From Collybiopsis luxurians FD-317 M1 (lineage: Eukaryota > Basidiomycota > Agaricomycetes > Agaricales > Omphalotaceae): a stretch of DNA of 64,000 bases. A program made the position numbers and the translations under genes. The notes beneath the pieces were generated by a model. That model did not search any database and was not told the origin of the DNA. It saw nothing but the letters and a program-made list of their open reading frames with translations. This document shows positions 1 through 11,757 of this stretch, in pieces. The DNA lies in NCBI GenBank assembly GCA_000827265.1, contig KN834760.1:715818-779817 (forward strand), given 5' to 3'. How positions within the stretch are numbered: the stretch's first letter is position 1; every line of letters begins with the position of its first letter.

Positions 1-1202
1 ATAATCCCCATGGAATGGGGTATTGCTTGTGCCCTCATTTCTGAACTTGTTTTCAAAACTCCAGTGGATCCGTATGCTGCTGTTCGCATCCCAAGCCATG
101 CTATTCCGCGGAGTACTGGTCCGATAGTCCCGATACCGTTCAATAAGCTCGGTGAGATATGAAGTTTTACGGGCTCCGCCAATGAAGCGGTGTTGCAAAA
201 GCTCGCTCGCCGTAGGTCGCTAGTCATACAGTTAGCTCGAAGGCCCACTATGTATGACAAAAAACATACTGCATCGGTGTCCTTTGTTAAGCAGAGACTG
301 ACAAAGTCCCTAAAAGCAGCAGAGAATGGACCTTCAAGCACGGGCGGTTTAACCTTGGGGATGAGGAAAAGAGCCCGCATGGGATGATACTCTCTCAACG
401 GTGGCTCCCCTTTTGCCATCTCAATCGCAGTGATACCCAAACTCCACACGTCTGCCTTTGCATCATGACCACCTTTTCGAATGACTTCTGGCGCCATCCA
501 GAATGGAGTGCTGATAAAGGTACGTTGAAGGGTACTTGTGAGCTGAGAAGCGCAACCAAAATCGGCCAGTTTCACTTTGCCAGATGAAGACAAGACGACA
601 TTGGCAGCCTTGATGTCTCGGTGGATGGTGCCTCCTGAATGAAGATAGTCTAAACCGAGTAAGAGTTCTCGGCAGATAACAGCGATATGAGCCTCGGAAA
701 ATGGGCCCGGTTTGAGTAAATCTAAACATGAACCACCAGAGAGATATTCCATTGTAATCCATAATTTGTAGGCGACAACGAAAGAGCCGTAGTATTTGGT
801 GACATATTCCGAATTGCATTGAGCAAGGCAGGCTACTTCTTGCTGGATTTCGGAAAGCTCATCATCAAAGTCTTCGATATCTATTCAAGAGTGACGAGTA
901 AATGAGACACGTGAGACAAAAGTATCGCGGCGTAAAGGAGCAAACCAGTTACCAATCTGCTTTATGGCAACAATTTCCTTGGTTTCATTGTGCATGGCCT
1001 TGTATACGGTCGCAAAACTTCCTGTACTAAGCTTTTCCAGCAAAGTGTACTGGCGGGCAGGATTGCGGGAATGAATTGGATATGAATCTCTTGGACAATT
1101 TGCCTGTAGAGAAGGAGGGGAACAAGTAGTTTCTCTGGGCTGTTGCTTTTGAAAAATATCATCTGAGATTGAGCGTCTGCCAACACCAAGACTGGGAGCC
1201 AT
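1..1202 (-). CDS. Ste20-family GCK-III Ser/Thr protein kinase, 5' part (3' end outside window)
   Basis: Spliced reading complement(1..219, 270..880, 953..1202), with introns of 50 and 72 bp. The kinase domain begins near residue 55. Visible motifs are the AIKQID lysine, the alpha-C glutamate in [17 protein letters not shown], and the Ste20 signature [11 protein letters not shown]. After subdomain XI the text [18 protein letters not shown] is diagnostic of the GCK-III group (Mst3/Mst4/STK25; fungal Sid1, Nak1/Kic1, Ppk11). These kinases act in the septation or MOR/RAM polarity networks, usually with a Mo25 partner. The ATG at 1202 is the first in frame and gives a short N-terminal leader before the kinase core. 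Oddity: the glycine loop reads STGSFATVY, so the first and third glycines of GxGxxG are replaced. Group assignment is firm; which fungal member it is cannot be decided from this fragment. Confidence 0.9.
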
Positions 1203-2331
1203 AGCGGAGGGGGGAAGAAAAAAGGCTGTAATGAATATACTGTGATTACTGGTATATATCCCTCACATGTCGCCTGCCACGTGCCACAAATAAAGATGGA
1301 TAGATAGATATTACGCAGCAGGGTCCCGCATTTCGGAACAGCTGAAAGCAGCAACTTGGGAAGGAATTATACAGTACATACAGTAGATAAAATGAACTTG
1401 ATTCGAGACCCCCATCCTACAGCTGCACAGAGCAAGTTCAATTCAGAATGATCCAGAGCCAATGTTTAAGGCTTAAGCACCAGAATAAATAGCAGACTAA
1501 GTAGCAGCACCCCTTCTTTCTCTTTGTTTAAGACCAGGTCAATCCGGGCATACAATATAGTGGTGTTTTGATTCAGGTCTCTGAAATATTGTGAACAAAC
1601 TTTGCAGTATTGTCGACTCCCATTTCATTCAATTCGACAGTCACAGGTCACAGGGCGTGAAAATATCAATCTATGCTGTCTCGCCGAGAGAGGAGATGAG
1701 AGAAAGGAAGCAAAGTGCAGATAGTATTGGGGACAAACAAGCTATGTTTGGTCGCCCAAGCTCTCTCGCACGGACCCGATGAAAGGGTCAATGCTCAAGC
1801 CGGCACGGGCGAGGTACATACTACAGGAATGAGACCGTAACTAAGCAAGAAAGAAAAGACTACAGAGAGTGGGAATGCGGTAAGGGTGGGGCAAAGAAAA
1901 ACCTCAAGAGAGGCTATTGAACTAAATGTGAGATATGCTGAAAGAAGGAGACGAGGGGTCTAACGATGTGCGCGGCATCCTATGTACTAGAGGAGCCACA
2001 GTGGCCAAAGTGGCTACATGGTGAATATGGAAGGAAACAAGGTGTCGCTGAACGCAGCAACAGAAAACAGAGCACGTGGCTCGACCACATAGACCCCGGT
2101 CAAACTGCTTTTGACCGAACCAAACTTTTTGATAGAACAGGTGGATCTAGCCGTGATGCCACAGAAAGCTGTCCAATCTTGTTGCAAACCATTTATGAAT
2201 GGGAATAATTGGGATGGATGGACAGTTTCCAACCTAATGCGCAAAACTAGAACTTGTGGGATGGGCCATTGCACGTGGCATGTATGAGTCCGGACACTTA
2301 TACAGATCATTGTATGAACACTGAATAAGCG
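1203..2331. other. Intergenic, no gene seen
   Basis: Upstream region of the kinase. Only short open frames without family resemblance or plausible exon structure occur, so this is taken as promoter and 5' leader plus unassigned sequence. No tRNA or repeat structure was recognised. Confidence 0.5.
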
Positions 2332-3445
2332 AATGTTTGTACAGACACAAGATCCCTTGCATATGTGGCACCTATCAATTATGCAGTGTATTGCTCAATT
2401 AAAATGGCATGCATGAATGCCAGCAATTTTCTTTCCCATTTATTGCATCTTCAATCTCCTCAATGACATAATCTAAACAGAATAAGAAAACAACACCAAT
2501 GACAGTAATGTCAAGGTCTCCCAGATAGTGGGCCTCTCAAACCCCTTCATCCTAATTTACACAAACAACCTCCACCTGTACTATGATAGACCTACACTAG
2601 CACTTACACTATGTCAGTCACTTAGCCTTCCTCCCTTGCCTGCACCAAATCTGAACTCAGCATTCAACTCATCATCTGAAATGGTACTTAAGCACTCTGT
2701 AGGCCTCCTGAGGCACTTACACTGAATGTCAGCATTGTTTATTAGCACACTGAGTGTGTGGTGTCAAGTATAGGTGTGTTTAATAAAAACCTGTGTTCAG
2801 TTAGGCAGGTGCATTAGATGTAGTTTTGTAAAGACACAAGGCACTAACTAGGACTGTGAGTTCATTTGGCCTCAAAAGTGTGCAGTAGGTGTAAATCAGT
2901 ACAGGTAAAACTGTAGATGGATCAGTGCTGGTGTTCAGTGATGGTAACTTGACTTGGTGGACTTTCTTTAATATAATTTTTCAGTAACTGGTAAATGTGA
3001 GCCTTAAACAGCTGACCACTCTGGGACTAGCTTGCTTAGACTATAATTTGACAGTGTAAAATGGTAGCTCAAACTACTAACATCTCAGTGGGTCTAGCTA
3101 GCTTAAACAATAGAACTTGACTTGACTTGGACTTTAAAACTTGAATCTAACCAACTTGTACAACTGGATTCACTGATACAGCTTTGTCCCTCTAAAGCCA
3201 CTGATTTAAAGTTGTCCAATATGGCAAAGCTTATGCCATTGAATGTGCTCAAAGTAAAGCTACTAGTTAAATGTATTAGAACCTTGCAGTCTCTGCAATT
3301 GCCATCTCATCAACCTCAGAACCTGGGGCTTCTGTGGTCTGTTGCATCTTCCCTGGAAAGCCCAGTAGGCTGGAAATGGCACTGTCATTGCATTTTAAAT
3401 TGAAGGTGTCCAACTGCCAACAGAGGTAAGATGTAGATGCAATAG
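2332..3445. repeat. CpG-free block, probably a decayed methylated repeat
   Basis: Reading every line, no CG dinucleotide occurs between the CG at 2330-2331 and the CG at 3446-3447, i.e. 1,114 bp. TG and CA are abundant. Flanking DNA contains normal numbers of CG. No coding frame of note is present. Complete CpG loss over this length is what prolonged 5-methylcytosine deamination leaves behind, as known for methylated transposons in basidiomycetes. The original element type could not be recognised. Confidence 0.6.
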
Positions 3446-3826
3446 CGCTAAAGGATAGAATGTGTAGTTTCATGCAAGAGATGGGGCAGAATTGCAATAG
3501 GGAACTGTCCTGAACTGAGGATAGGGAATACGTTGCAACGCACCGCGGGAAACCTCAGGTAGTACCTCAGCCTGCCTCCCTTCGAAATGCTCGTATGCAC
3601 TGTATACTCCAGAACATTAAGACAACCTAAAAAGCTAGAAGTTTTTTGATAGGTGGATCCTAGTCCGCAGCACGAGCATGCATGTGAGGTGATGACAAAA
3701 TCATTAAGCACCATCTCCAGAATTGGCTTTGGAGTTCCCCCCCCTGCCCCTCCACAGGCACGAAACTTTATAGTAGTCTCATATGCACAGGGATACTTCC
3801 TGTTAAGTTGTAGCAATTGGAGCTCA

Positions 3827-4120
3827 CTTGGAACTGACTGCAACTCCTCCACTAAGGATTTCACCATACGAAACCATCCTCGTCTACAATTGCCTCTCCC
3901 GTCTTGTATTTCCATACCTGCAGTTTGAGTTTTGCTGGCAGTTCAAATTCGTACAAATTTGAAATGCATCGACAAGTCTGCATGTTGTCGTACAAGATCT
4001 AGCGGCGGCCATAACTAGTCATATATGGCCAGGTAATATGAAACTTCAGATGACGAGATTGTGGTTTGAGGCAAAAAGGAATAACATCCGTTGTTTGGTC
4101 CGCCTTTCCGTAAACTTCGG
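3827..4120 (-). pseudogene. Degenerate relic of the RRP7 3' coding region
   Basis: On the minus strand this stretch aligns by eye with the intact RRP7 gene at about 7425-7800. Shared blocks include the regions around CGTCCTCGTCTACAATTGCC, CTTGTATTTCGATGCCTG, the AATTCGTACAAAT segment and the GTTGTTTGG..CTTCCG end. Many transitions and several indels break the frame. It covers roughly the region encoding the KKGEAIVDEDGFT part and the preceding segment of Rrp7. It abuts the CpG-free block and is probably a decayed duplicate, not an active gene. Confidence 0.75.
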
Positions 4121-4745
4121 CCCGACACGGCCCGGCCCGGAGGCTCGGGTTTTGATGACGGAAGACTTGCAAAGAAGCGGGCTTATCTTTCATGTTCATC
4201 GCTAAACCGGCGGAAAAATTGTATGCTGTTGGATCAATTGTAATGATCACAAAATATCATGGGCCCTTACATGGCATCATAAGCCCTCACAATCCATCTG
4301 TAACTATTGTCAAGGCTTGTAAAGATTTGTAGTATTTTCCAGATTATTGTTAATATCTATAATCACTTGTGATCCTCTGTTAAGAGTTGCAAGTATACCG
4401 TAAGCCAACGTAAACTACTGACATTAATATATCAATAATACTTGATTCAAAAATGTAAACAGCGCTAGCGTCACAGCAAATGCCAAAAATAATGCTAACG
4501 ACACTTCAACAAGCACTAATACTGGAATTAATCACCCATCTACTCAAGCTCAAGTGCGAGACCGACGTTTAAAGATTTGAAACAAGTCATTTGCCGGCTA
4601 GCCGAGGCTGGCAAGTCTTAGTCTCGTGACTGACGCGCTTAAAAAGTTTGTTGAATTTGATCGCAGTTTCATTCGCTTCTTTCCCTTCAACCGCCTACTT
4701 GTCTCCCGCCCTTCTCCATTTTCTCCTCCCATCTCCCCTCTGACT
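4121..4745. other. AT-rich intergenic sequence
   Basis: No gene seen. The sequence is AT-rich with short direct similarities such as repeated TAAC/TTGTAA motifs. The last ~80 bases are pyrimidine-rich (4680-4745), resembling a transcript leader for the spliced region that follows. Confidence 0.4.
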
Positions 4746-5220
4746 ATGGCTCGATCGGCCCTCCAGCTATTATGATCTGCATGTATAACACAGATATCTC
4801 CTGATTATCTATTGAGAATACTAATTTGGCACTGGCAGATGATCCTGGAGCTTTAATCTCGGTGAGCGACTTACATATGCAGTATTTTTCATTGAACTAA
4901 TATGGACTCTCAGCAGTGTTGCTCTGACTCCTTCCTTTCACGGTCATTCTGGATCTATGTAGGAAGGTCCGTGGTATGTGGTTGATTGCTCTCCAGTATC
5001 GTTGCTCATTGTGTCTTCTAGCCGAAAGTCATATAATGTCAACTTGCAACTGCTAGCAGCCTTTCGTTAGATCATAGGTGCGACTTTGAATGTTTATTAT
5101 CCTTTTTAGCAGTGTACAAGGTTAATGATGTTCCTTCCACGAGTAGAGCTGTCCATTATCACCCTCTGGTAAGCTGCTCGTCCTGTCCATTTATCGAGTG
5201 GCTAACACAACACTTCTCAG
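4746..5220 (+). ncRNA. Candidate spliced transcript without coding capacity
   Basis: Several near-perfect short fungal introns follow each other: 4783-4838 (GTATAA..ACTAAT..CAG, 56 bp), 4862-4913 (GTGAGC..ACTAAT..CAG, 52 bp), about 4974-5029 (GTATGT..TAG) and 5169-5220 (GTAAGC..GCTAAC..CAG, 52 bp). The exon between the first two would be only 23 nt. No frame stays open across the spliced exons: the ATG at 4746 meets TGA after nine codons. This fits a spliced non-coding RNA or a gene that has lost its frame. No box C/D pair or other RNA-family motif could be shown. Confidence 0.35.
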
Positions 5221-6404
5221 TTTAGGTGCTGTAGTGCTCATCAATATGTATAGCCGACGTCGGATTTTTTAACCTATGTACCAATGTATCTACTATTTCG
5301 TGTTGTATTATGTAGATTCAATACAGCTGATGGTTGTTTCATTTCCTGTATATGAATATTTTAGTGTATCTCTTCTGGTATTCTGGTTGAGTTGTATATC
5401 CCTGCATTCGCTCATGAAGAGGCGGCAATAATACTCGGATAACATAATATTTCTGCAATATTACAAAAATATTGTGATTTGACCACAAGAATTGTGAAAG
5501 TGACTAACGATTATATGTTGCCCTAACACACCACAATATGCCCACAAGAATTTGAAGGTGTTATATCAATTGTATCAATTATAACTCAACATAATGTCCT
5601 GCAATTTTTCCGCCACTTTAGCGATGTTCTCAACTCAAATCCAACGTACATCTTAGTATTATCGACTCGGCAAGTTAGACACAATGACGGCAGAAGTCCT
5701 TAATAACTCTCTTTTCTGAGTCCTGATTCCTGCAGTTTGAAGATGTATGGTCCGCCAAATCCTTCCTCCGACGCCAATAGCAATACTGACACCAACACTC
5801 ACAGCGACGTGAACTCCAATATGACCTGATTCTCTTCAATAGCCGTACTGCAGTACCGATGCATATACATAACTTCCACCCTAGACCCGTGGTTTTCAAG
5901 AAAGCAGACGGCTCACATGCATGTTCCGTTTTACCTTCACTTCTGGCTTCCGTCCTATCTGAATATTCATAGTATGATTATATCCGTATACTCACTTTGT
6001 ACAGACTTCAGACACAGAATAACTCGACGTTGCACTCGGAGAATTTATTTCCGGTCAACAAGGCAGAGCGGAAGATTGATTTTTATGGTGAGTTTACTTC
6101 GTTTTAACTTTCGTGTATAAAGATTCTTTCTTTCTTTCTTTTTTTGCATGACAACTCATCGCCGTCCAAATATACGCCCACGTCTATGCTCTACGTCACG
6201 TCCACCTCCTCCGTACACCTCGACTAACGTATTGGAACCCCAATATCATGCAAACCTTCCTCCTATTCAGCACGAAGCTCAAGCTCGATCCATCGCATCT
6301 AAGGATTTCTGATCACTATCAACATGTCTTTCTCGATGTCCCATCGTATACTCCTTCCGTATCCAATCACCAATGTCTTTTAAACTCTTTCCAGTTTCAC
6401 CGAG
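5221..6404. other. Intergenic, AT-rich then mixed; no confident gene
   Basis: The first half (about 5250-5650) is AT-rich. From about 5736 to 6090 there are short open stretches on the plus strand that could be joined by 33-34 bp intron-like segments (for example GTGAAC..AATAG), but no assembly avoids stop codons convincingly. A pyrimidine-rich run at 6120-6145 and the sequence to 6404 probably include the promoter and leader of the next gene. Confidence 0.35.
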
Positions 6405-7011
6405 ATGGAACGTTTACAAAAGCTCACTCCAGAAGCGCAGAACTTCGTACTCTTGAAAACAGATCATGTACAATTGCCCCACGATGCCTTGTCGTTGATG
6501 AGAGGAGGAGAGGATAGCTTGCCAGCAAACTGCCCTAGACCTCGAGATTTGCTGAGTAGTGCCAGTAGTCCCGGTTCTAGTTCGGATGACGCCAATGCAA
6601 AAATGGAAAATTTAGAACCTGATACGCCGCCTGGTTCAGATCCGAGTCCTACTCTACGCACACGTACATTCCCCAGAGCACAGTTCGAATTCTCCGGTAC
6701 CGTTCCAATCCTATTTGGACTCATCCATAGGCCCCTCTCCGTTTCCGGGACTCAAATTATCGACGAAGAAGCCAAAGTTCGAAAGCGGGGTCACGGCTTC
6801 GGGGATAAAGGAAGTCAAGTTGAGGACTTTTTGTGAGGTGAAGATTCCTTCGGGTTGTTCACAGGAGGAGGATGAAGACGATAAAATGGGCACGGAAGTC
6901 TGTGAATATGTTTGGGGAACTTGCCCGTTCGGTTTGTCGCTTTTGCTCAAGTTCCTCGCGCCGAGGGTTCATAGGGAGCATATGGAATTGTATCACAATT
7001 TGTTTGAATGA
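6405..7011 (+). CDS. Hypothetical protein, 190 aa
   Basis: join(6405..6696, 6731..7011). The two exons lie in different frames and are joined by an apparent 34-bp intron (GTACCG..CATCCATAG) that restores a continuous frame through phase 1 (codon GGC). The N-terminal half is Ser/Pro/Asp-rich and probably disordered. The C-terminal half is compact and ends in a leucine- and histidine-rich segment (KFLAPRVHREHMELYHNLFE). No domain was recognised. The intron is unusually short for a fungus, so a frameshift is the alternative explanation. The gene ends 178 bp before the convergent RRP7 stop codon. Confidence 0.6.
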
Positions 7012-7188
7012 AGATGTAATTGTCGCAAAGTAATTCGCAGAGTCGCGCTGCAGATATGAATGGAAACCACGTGGACCGGTTCCTTTACGCGAAGGCCACT
7101 TCCTAGGCAGTATTTCCTGTACGTAGATACAACGAGCATCCTATCAGACTTGTCGTAGAAGCAAAAGTACAAATGTAGACTATAGAAA

Positions 7189-8192
7189 TCAATACGGTTT
7201 GAATTTTCGAGACGCCTTCAGCTTCTCGACCTTGGCCTTATCGAGTTCCCAATTCTTCTTCAGTTGCAAAAGTTCTGGTACAAAATCGCGTTAGATAAGT
7301 TCAGTGCAATACATAGACTTCACGTACCGTTCCGCTGTTTCTCAGCCTTCTGGAAGGCGTAGAACGAAGTTTTTTCCTTCTTTTGCCGTTTCCTCTTCCG
7401 CTCACTCGTCTCTCCCGTCTCTTGGAACTTCTTCGTTGCAACGGCAACTCCTCCGCCAAGGGTTTTACCATATGCTCCGCCTCTAGTCACCAGTGTGAAA
7501 CCGTCCTCGTCTACAATTGCCTCTCCCTTCTTGTATTTCGATGCCTGCCGTTTCGCTTTTGCTTGCTCGAATTCGTACAAATCCATCGACGTATCTGCAT
7601 GCTGTCGTACAGCGTCTAGTGGTGGTCGCGACGGGTCATATAGGGCTAGGTAATGAGCAAGTCCAGAAGGTTCCTCGGACGAGATTGACCACGGTCGAGG
7701 TTTTGTATGTGAGGCGGCGAAGAAACGATCTAGAGAAGACGAGTCTAGAAAGACGACGTGTGCTGTTTGGCCGGTCTTCCGCAGTTTCCGTAGAGGTGTC
7801 GAGGGCAATGGAAAAACTTTGGGAGGTTCGAGCTTTTGGATTTTCCGCCGTTTTCGAGGCTGACTTTCCTCGTCCGCTGCTTCTTCCTCAACCTCTTCCT
7901 CGTCTTCCTCCTCATCGCTCTCTTCGCCTCCTTCTTCATTGACTTCCACAGATCCATCAGCGTCAAAAGTAACCTTTTCCACTGTTCCATACTGTTTTAA
8001 CAGTAAAATAATATCCCGCTCTGTTGCATCTGGAGGTACGTTCAGAAAAAAGATTGTTCGGCCAGCGGGCCACGAGTTCGGGCTCGATTTTTTACTCGAT
8101 ATGTGGGCTTTAGCATAGATGTAATGCGTCGAAGAGCTTGAATAAGATATGGGGATCACAGTGAACCCGTTGAGGGTGGGTGGAACAGACAT
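7189..8192 (-). CDS. RRP7: Ribosomal RNA-processing protein 7 (Rrp7)
   Basis: complement(join(7189..7274, 7328..8192)), 316 aa, one 53-bp intron (GTACGTG..TACCAG). Rrp7 is a nucleolar factor of the 90S/UtpC pre-ribosome needed for 18S rRNA maturation. Order of parts: an N-terminal RRM-like domain (FFLNVPPDATERDI near residues 50-60), an acidic linker rich in Glu/Asp (about residues 87-110), a basic KRRK stretch, then the C-terminal Rrp7 domain with KKGEAIVDEDGFTLVTR and the closing ASRKFKPY. The short final exon supplies ELLQLKKNW..KFKPY, which matches the family C-terminus and supports the splice. The only long in-frame ATG is at 8192. A degenerate copy of its 3' part lies at 3827-4120. Confidence 0.92.
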
Positions 8193-8485
8193 CAGGGTAT
8201 CGGGCGTCTATTTGATCTCGGTCAGAAAATTTTTATCTTATCTTATCGTCGCCGACTTCAGCGACAAATCGATAACAGCGAAGACGGTTTCCTTGAATTC
8301 TTGGATCCGACCTTGGATTGAAAAAAGAGCCGGTAAAGCATACTGTATAGCGCTAGCGCCTACCAGGCAGTTCTCCCAGAGATTTTCTAAATAACAAACT
8401 CCATGACGCAAAAGGTTGACTTCGTACAAGTACTACCCCATGAATCACCGTTTCAATGATCCCATATACAGACAATAAGGACAAA

Positions 8486-8593
8486 ATGGCAAGTCCGTAC
8501 GTGTGGGATGGGTTTGCCACATTCGTACGGAGACTCGCCATTGCGCAGCCCGTAGATTCTCTAGAGGCGATACCAGCGGAGGTGAAGCTGTAA
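8486..8593 (+). CDS. Possible short terminal exon or small ORF, 35 codons
   Basis: An open frame ATG GCA AGT .. TAA encodes a peptide beginning MASPYVWDGFATFVRRLAIA and ending EVKL. It is preceded by an acceptor-like CATATACAG at 8464-8472 and could be the last exon of a small gene divergent from RRP7. The opposite strand over the same bases has a hydrophobic frame (8541 downward), which is a competing reading. Neither could be tied to a family. Confidence 0.2.
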   Translation: MASPYVWDGFATFVRRLAIAQPVDSLEAIPAEVKL

Positions 8594-11500
8594 GAAGGTA
8601 GTCAAATGAGCTAGTTTATTTCATCACTTGGCTCCATGCCTTCGATGTTGTGACAATAAAGGACAATGGCGTGGACTGATTCTGCTTATTATGCCTTAAT
8701 ACGGAGTAGACGTTTCGTACTACAATTTCAAATGATGTATGGAACCAGGCTATGGTAGAAGTTGTTATGTTACTGCGGTTACTGCGTTCGCCGTAGTTCA
8801 TTTGCTTTTCTCGAGATATGATTCAGGAATTGGGCTGCGTTGCAGTCGGGGGAAATCAAAACTGAGCTATCGAGCTCATGTAACCAGCAGAGGCGGTGAG
8901 ATACATTCCACGAACACCCTTAAACGAGATTCACTGAACCACTTCGCGGTGAAGTTTAACGAATCTCCCATGAGCCTCCGAAAGCTTAGATATCGGAACC
9001 TGGAAGGAAGTGAAACACGTACTTGAAAAGTTTGGACGGAATCCTTACATGTCGATGTTCCCTTGCGCACAGAACAGCATACACTCAGGACCAACGTGCA
9101 TCCACAAGAGCCCACTTTAGGTCAAGACTCGGAGTGCGAGGGCGAGTCATTTTTGGCACTCCGATTGATTGATGAATCATGATCTTGTAGCTAAGCACTT
9201 TAAGAAATCTCAGGTCCTTCTCGATTGTAGTGCCCTATGGGTACATGTGTTTCCAGGATCCGAAGGCCAATAAGAACCAAGAGAAAAACCGAGAAAAAAT
9301 TGGTAAATCACCCCGCACAGCAAGAATGCATCATACCCATGGTATACATACTCATGTTAACTGCCAAAGCCTGTGTATTATGAACTTGCATTGTCCTCCC
9401 AAATCCGGGAACGTGAGGCTAGTTACTAGCTGGCACCTTGTATGCAAATACTTACTCTATCATTCAAGAAGGTCAAATCCAACAGCTTAAAACATCATAT
9501 ATCATAACTCAAATCGAGTATGAGTATAAGTATGCTGCCATATGTAAATCTGTTTCATCTTCTCTACAGCTCGCGGCTCTTGAGAGGCTAGGCAAAGATT
9601 GATTGGAATTGAGCGACTGTGGTTTTGAAGGGGAATTGTCAAACAGTCTTCCCGGGAGATTGGATACGCGTGAGTGGTTGTGTGTGTGTGATTTATCATG
9701 ACCGAACGTTTAGGAATACAGGTGCAATAAGACGTTAAAGATTTGAGCATCCAGAAACTGTGGCTCGTCTTGATGGCATCAGTGAAGGAGAGCACTGCCA
9801 CGGCGCTAATAATTATACAAAGTAGTGGCGCTCAAGCTCATCAACACGCACAGCGGTGATGTTCAATGAACGCATTCACAAAGTCATTATGATTTTTCTT
9901 ATTCGTTTTAACAATCAGCTGGTTCCATTTGTGCTCCGGTACGCGCCCACTATGTATTCACAGCATTCAGGACTGAAACCGCCGGTAAATCAGTAAGTAG
10001 ACCTTTCCAAACGCCTTTAGCATTGCTGTGTAAACAGATTTCAAAATTGTCATTTTGACTTTTTAGATCTGTTCCGACTACAGAATAAATTCTTCTGTGA
10101 TCATATTGCAGAATCTGAAAGATCTCCTTAGCAGGCGGTATGGAGGTCAACATTTTTATATGTAGATGAGTACGGATATGGAAGTAACGTCGATTGGCAT
10201 GTTTCGACCGTAACTGCAGCTCATCAAGGCCATGAGACGCGAAAATTCCGGTGCATGAACCGAAATAAGCGTATTTAGCCAAGCTTAAAGCGCTTAGAAT
10301 TGGTCATCTTTCTCGTTTCGCCGGTGAATTTATGTAAATTCCTTCGAGAGATTTCTGTCAAGAAAAAAATATCTGGAAGGAGATACGACTTTTACAGAAA
10401 CTCGGACAACGCCGTGATAATCTCTTCAGGCCCTCTCCACATTGCACAACCCTGAGGCGCCTTGATATGCCCATTGTTCGACTGAAAAGGAAACGTGCTG
10501 AGTAAATAAACAATATGTAAGGTCAAAGCTAAGTCGTGCTGCGCTGGTCCTCACGCCTCCTGAGTCATATGCGAAGTGAGTAGGTATGATTCTATGCACG
10601 GTCGTATTAAATATATAGGTCTATGCCAGCCCATCTTCCTGCTCAACCAGTGGTTCAATTGCTAATGAGAGGGAAACACGCTCCTTCGGTTGCTTTCACT
10701 GTTCAGGTGCATACACTAACGTGTGTTCGGAAGATCTATCAATTTTATTTCGGAGATCAAATTTGGTGACTAGAAATGGCCAAAAGGTCTGGTTTAATGT
10801 TGCTATGCTTGCCCGATATGTGTCGCTTAGACCGGCTGGTTCGTACTTTGGCAAAACCAGTGAGGAACGAGTTGGAATGAGTCTCTGGTGGAGGGGGCAA
10901 AACAGACATTTAAGTCCGCAGGTAGACAGCTTTTCGGGCCTCAAAGAGAAACGATCGAGTTTATAGCGGAGGGGGACGGTTGACTCGTCTCCCCGTCCTT
11001 CCGTTGTTGTCCCGGCAGACAGATAAGACTTGGGAGGGGTGGGATTGGTCGTCTCTGCGACTAGCAACCACGTGAAAGAACGTCCTTGTTTTCTGGGCAA
11101 TCAGAAGTATCGATACGAATCAAGAGCGAGTCCCAAAGAGAAAAATAAAATAAAAACTAGGAGCCGACGTTCCGCGTTGAAATTTGAAACAGCCCGGAAC
11201 ACATTAATTCTGGTAATCCTTGTTCCACGGTTGCTCCTTTTCCTTCCCCCCTTTCAAGTCACCGATACCCTTTAAATAAGGCTGCGTTCTGACAGTTGTA
11301 CTCCTTTTCTCGGATTTGCATCTTTGCCTCCTCATACCTCCTCATACACACTTTGTTGTCGAACTGCCCGTTGGGTTGAAGGAAGGGTTCACCTCACAAA
11401 TACCTGCGTCCGCGTCATCATTGGAGACGACGTACGTGTCCACGCATTCCTCGTCTATTCGCATTTTTTTTTGCAATTTTTATTTTCCAATTCCACTTTC

Positions 11501-11757
11501 CAATTGTTAATAGTCGTCGTCGTCGTCGTTGTCTGCATACATCACTGCTTGCTGCTCTTCCTAGTTCGCTCTTAGTCTTGCCTTTGCATTGTCGCTGCAT
11601 TTCTGCTGAAAAATTCTTGTTAAATCTTGGTTTTGCCATACAAAAAAAAGTTTTCCACCGCTCTGTTTTGTTTCTTTCCATATTTCCACTTCACGAATAG
11701 CTCTACCACATCTACCACATCTACCACCTCTTTACACCTCATTTTATTTCTTGTACA
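8594..11757. other. Gene-poor interval and leader of the following gene
   Basis: About 3.1 kb. The longest unexplained frame is a 110-codon minus-strand ORF at 9950-10282 with no recognisable domain; another at 10696-11100 (minus) overlaps the promoter of the next gene and looks spurious. From about 11280 the DNA has leader features: pyrimidine tracts, (GTC)n near 11513-11530 and a short TACCACATC tandem at about 11703-11728, just upstream of the ATG at 11758. Confidence 0.4.

Noticed and set aside
463..819. 118-codon minus-strand ORF with an ATG
   Set aside because: It lies in another frame over exon 2 of the GCK-III kinase; the kinase frame carries all motifs.
4746..5220. snoRNA genes in the short introns
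   Set aside because: The introns are 52-56 bp, too short for a box C/D RNA, and no C/D box pair with terminal stem was found.
9950..10282. 110-codon minus-strand ORF as a gene
   Set aside because: No domain, no introns, no neighbouring promoter or family copy. Left as an unexplained frame within the gene-poor interval.
10696..11100. 134-codon minus-strand ORF
   Set aside because: Overlaps the promoter side of the RNA-binding protein gene, with irregular composition and no recognisable motif.
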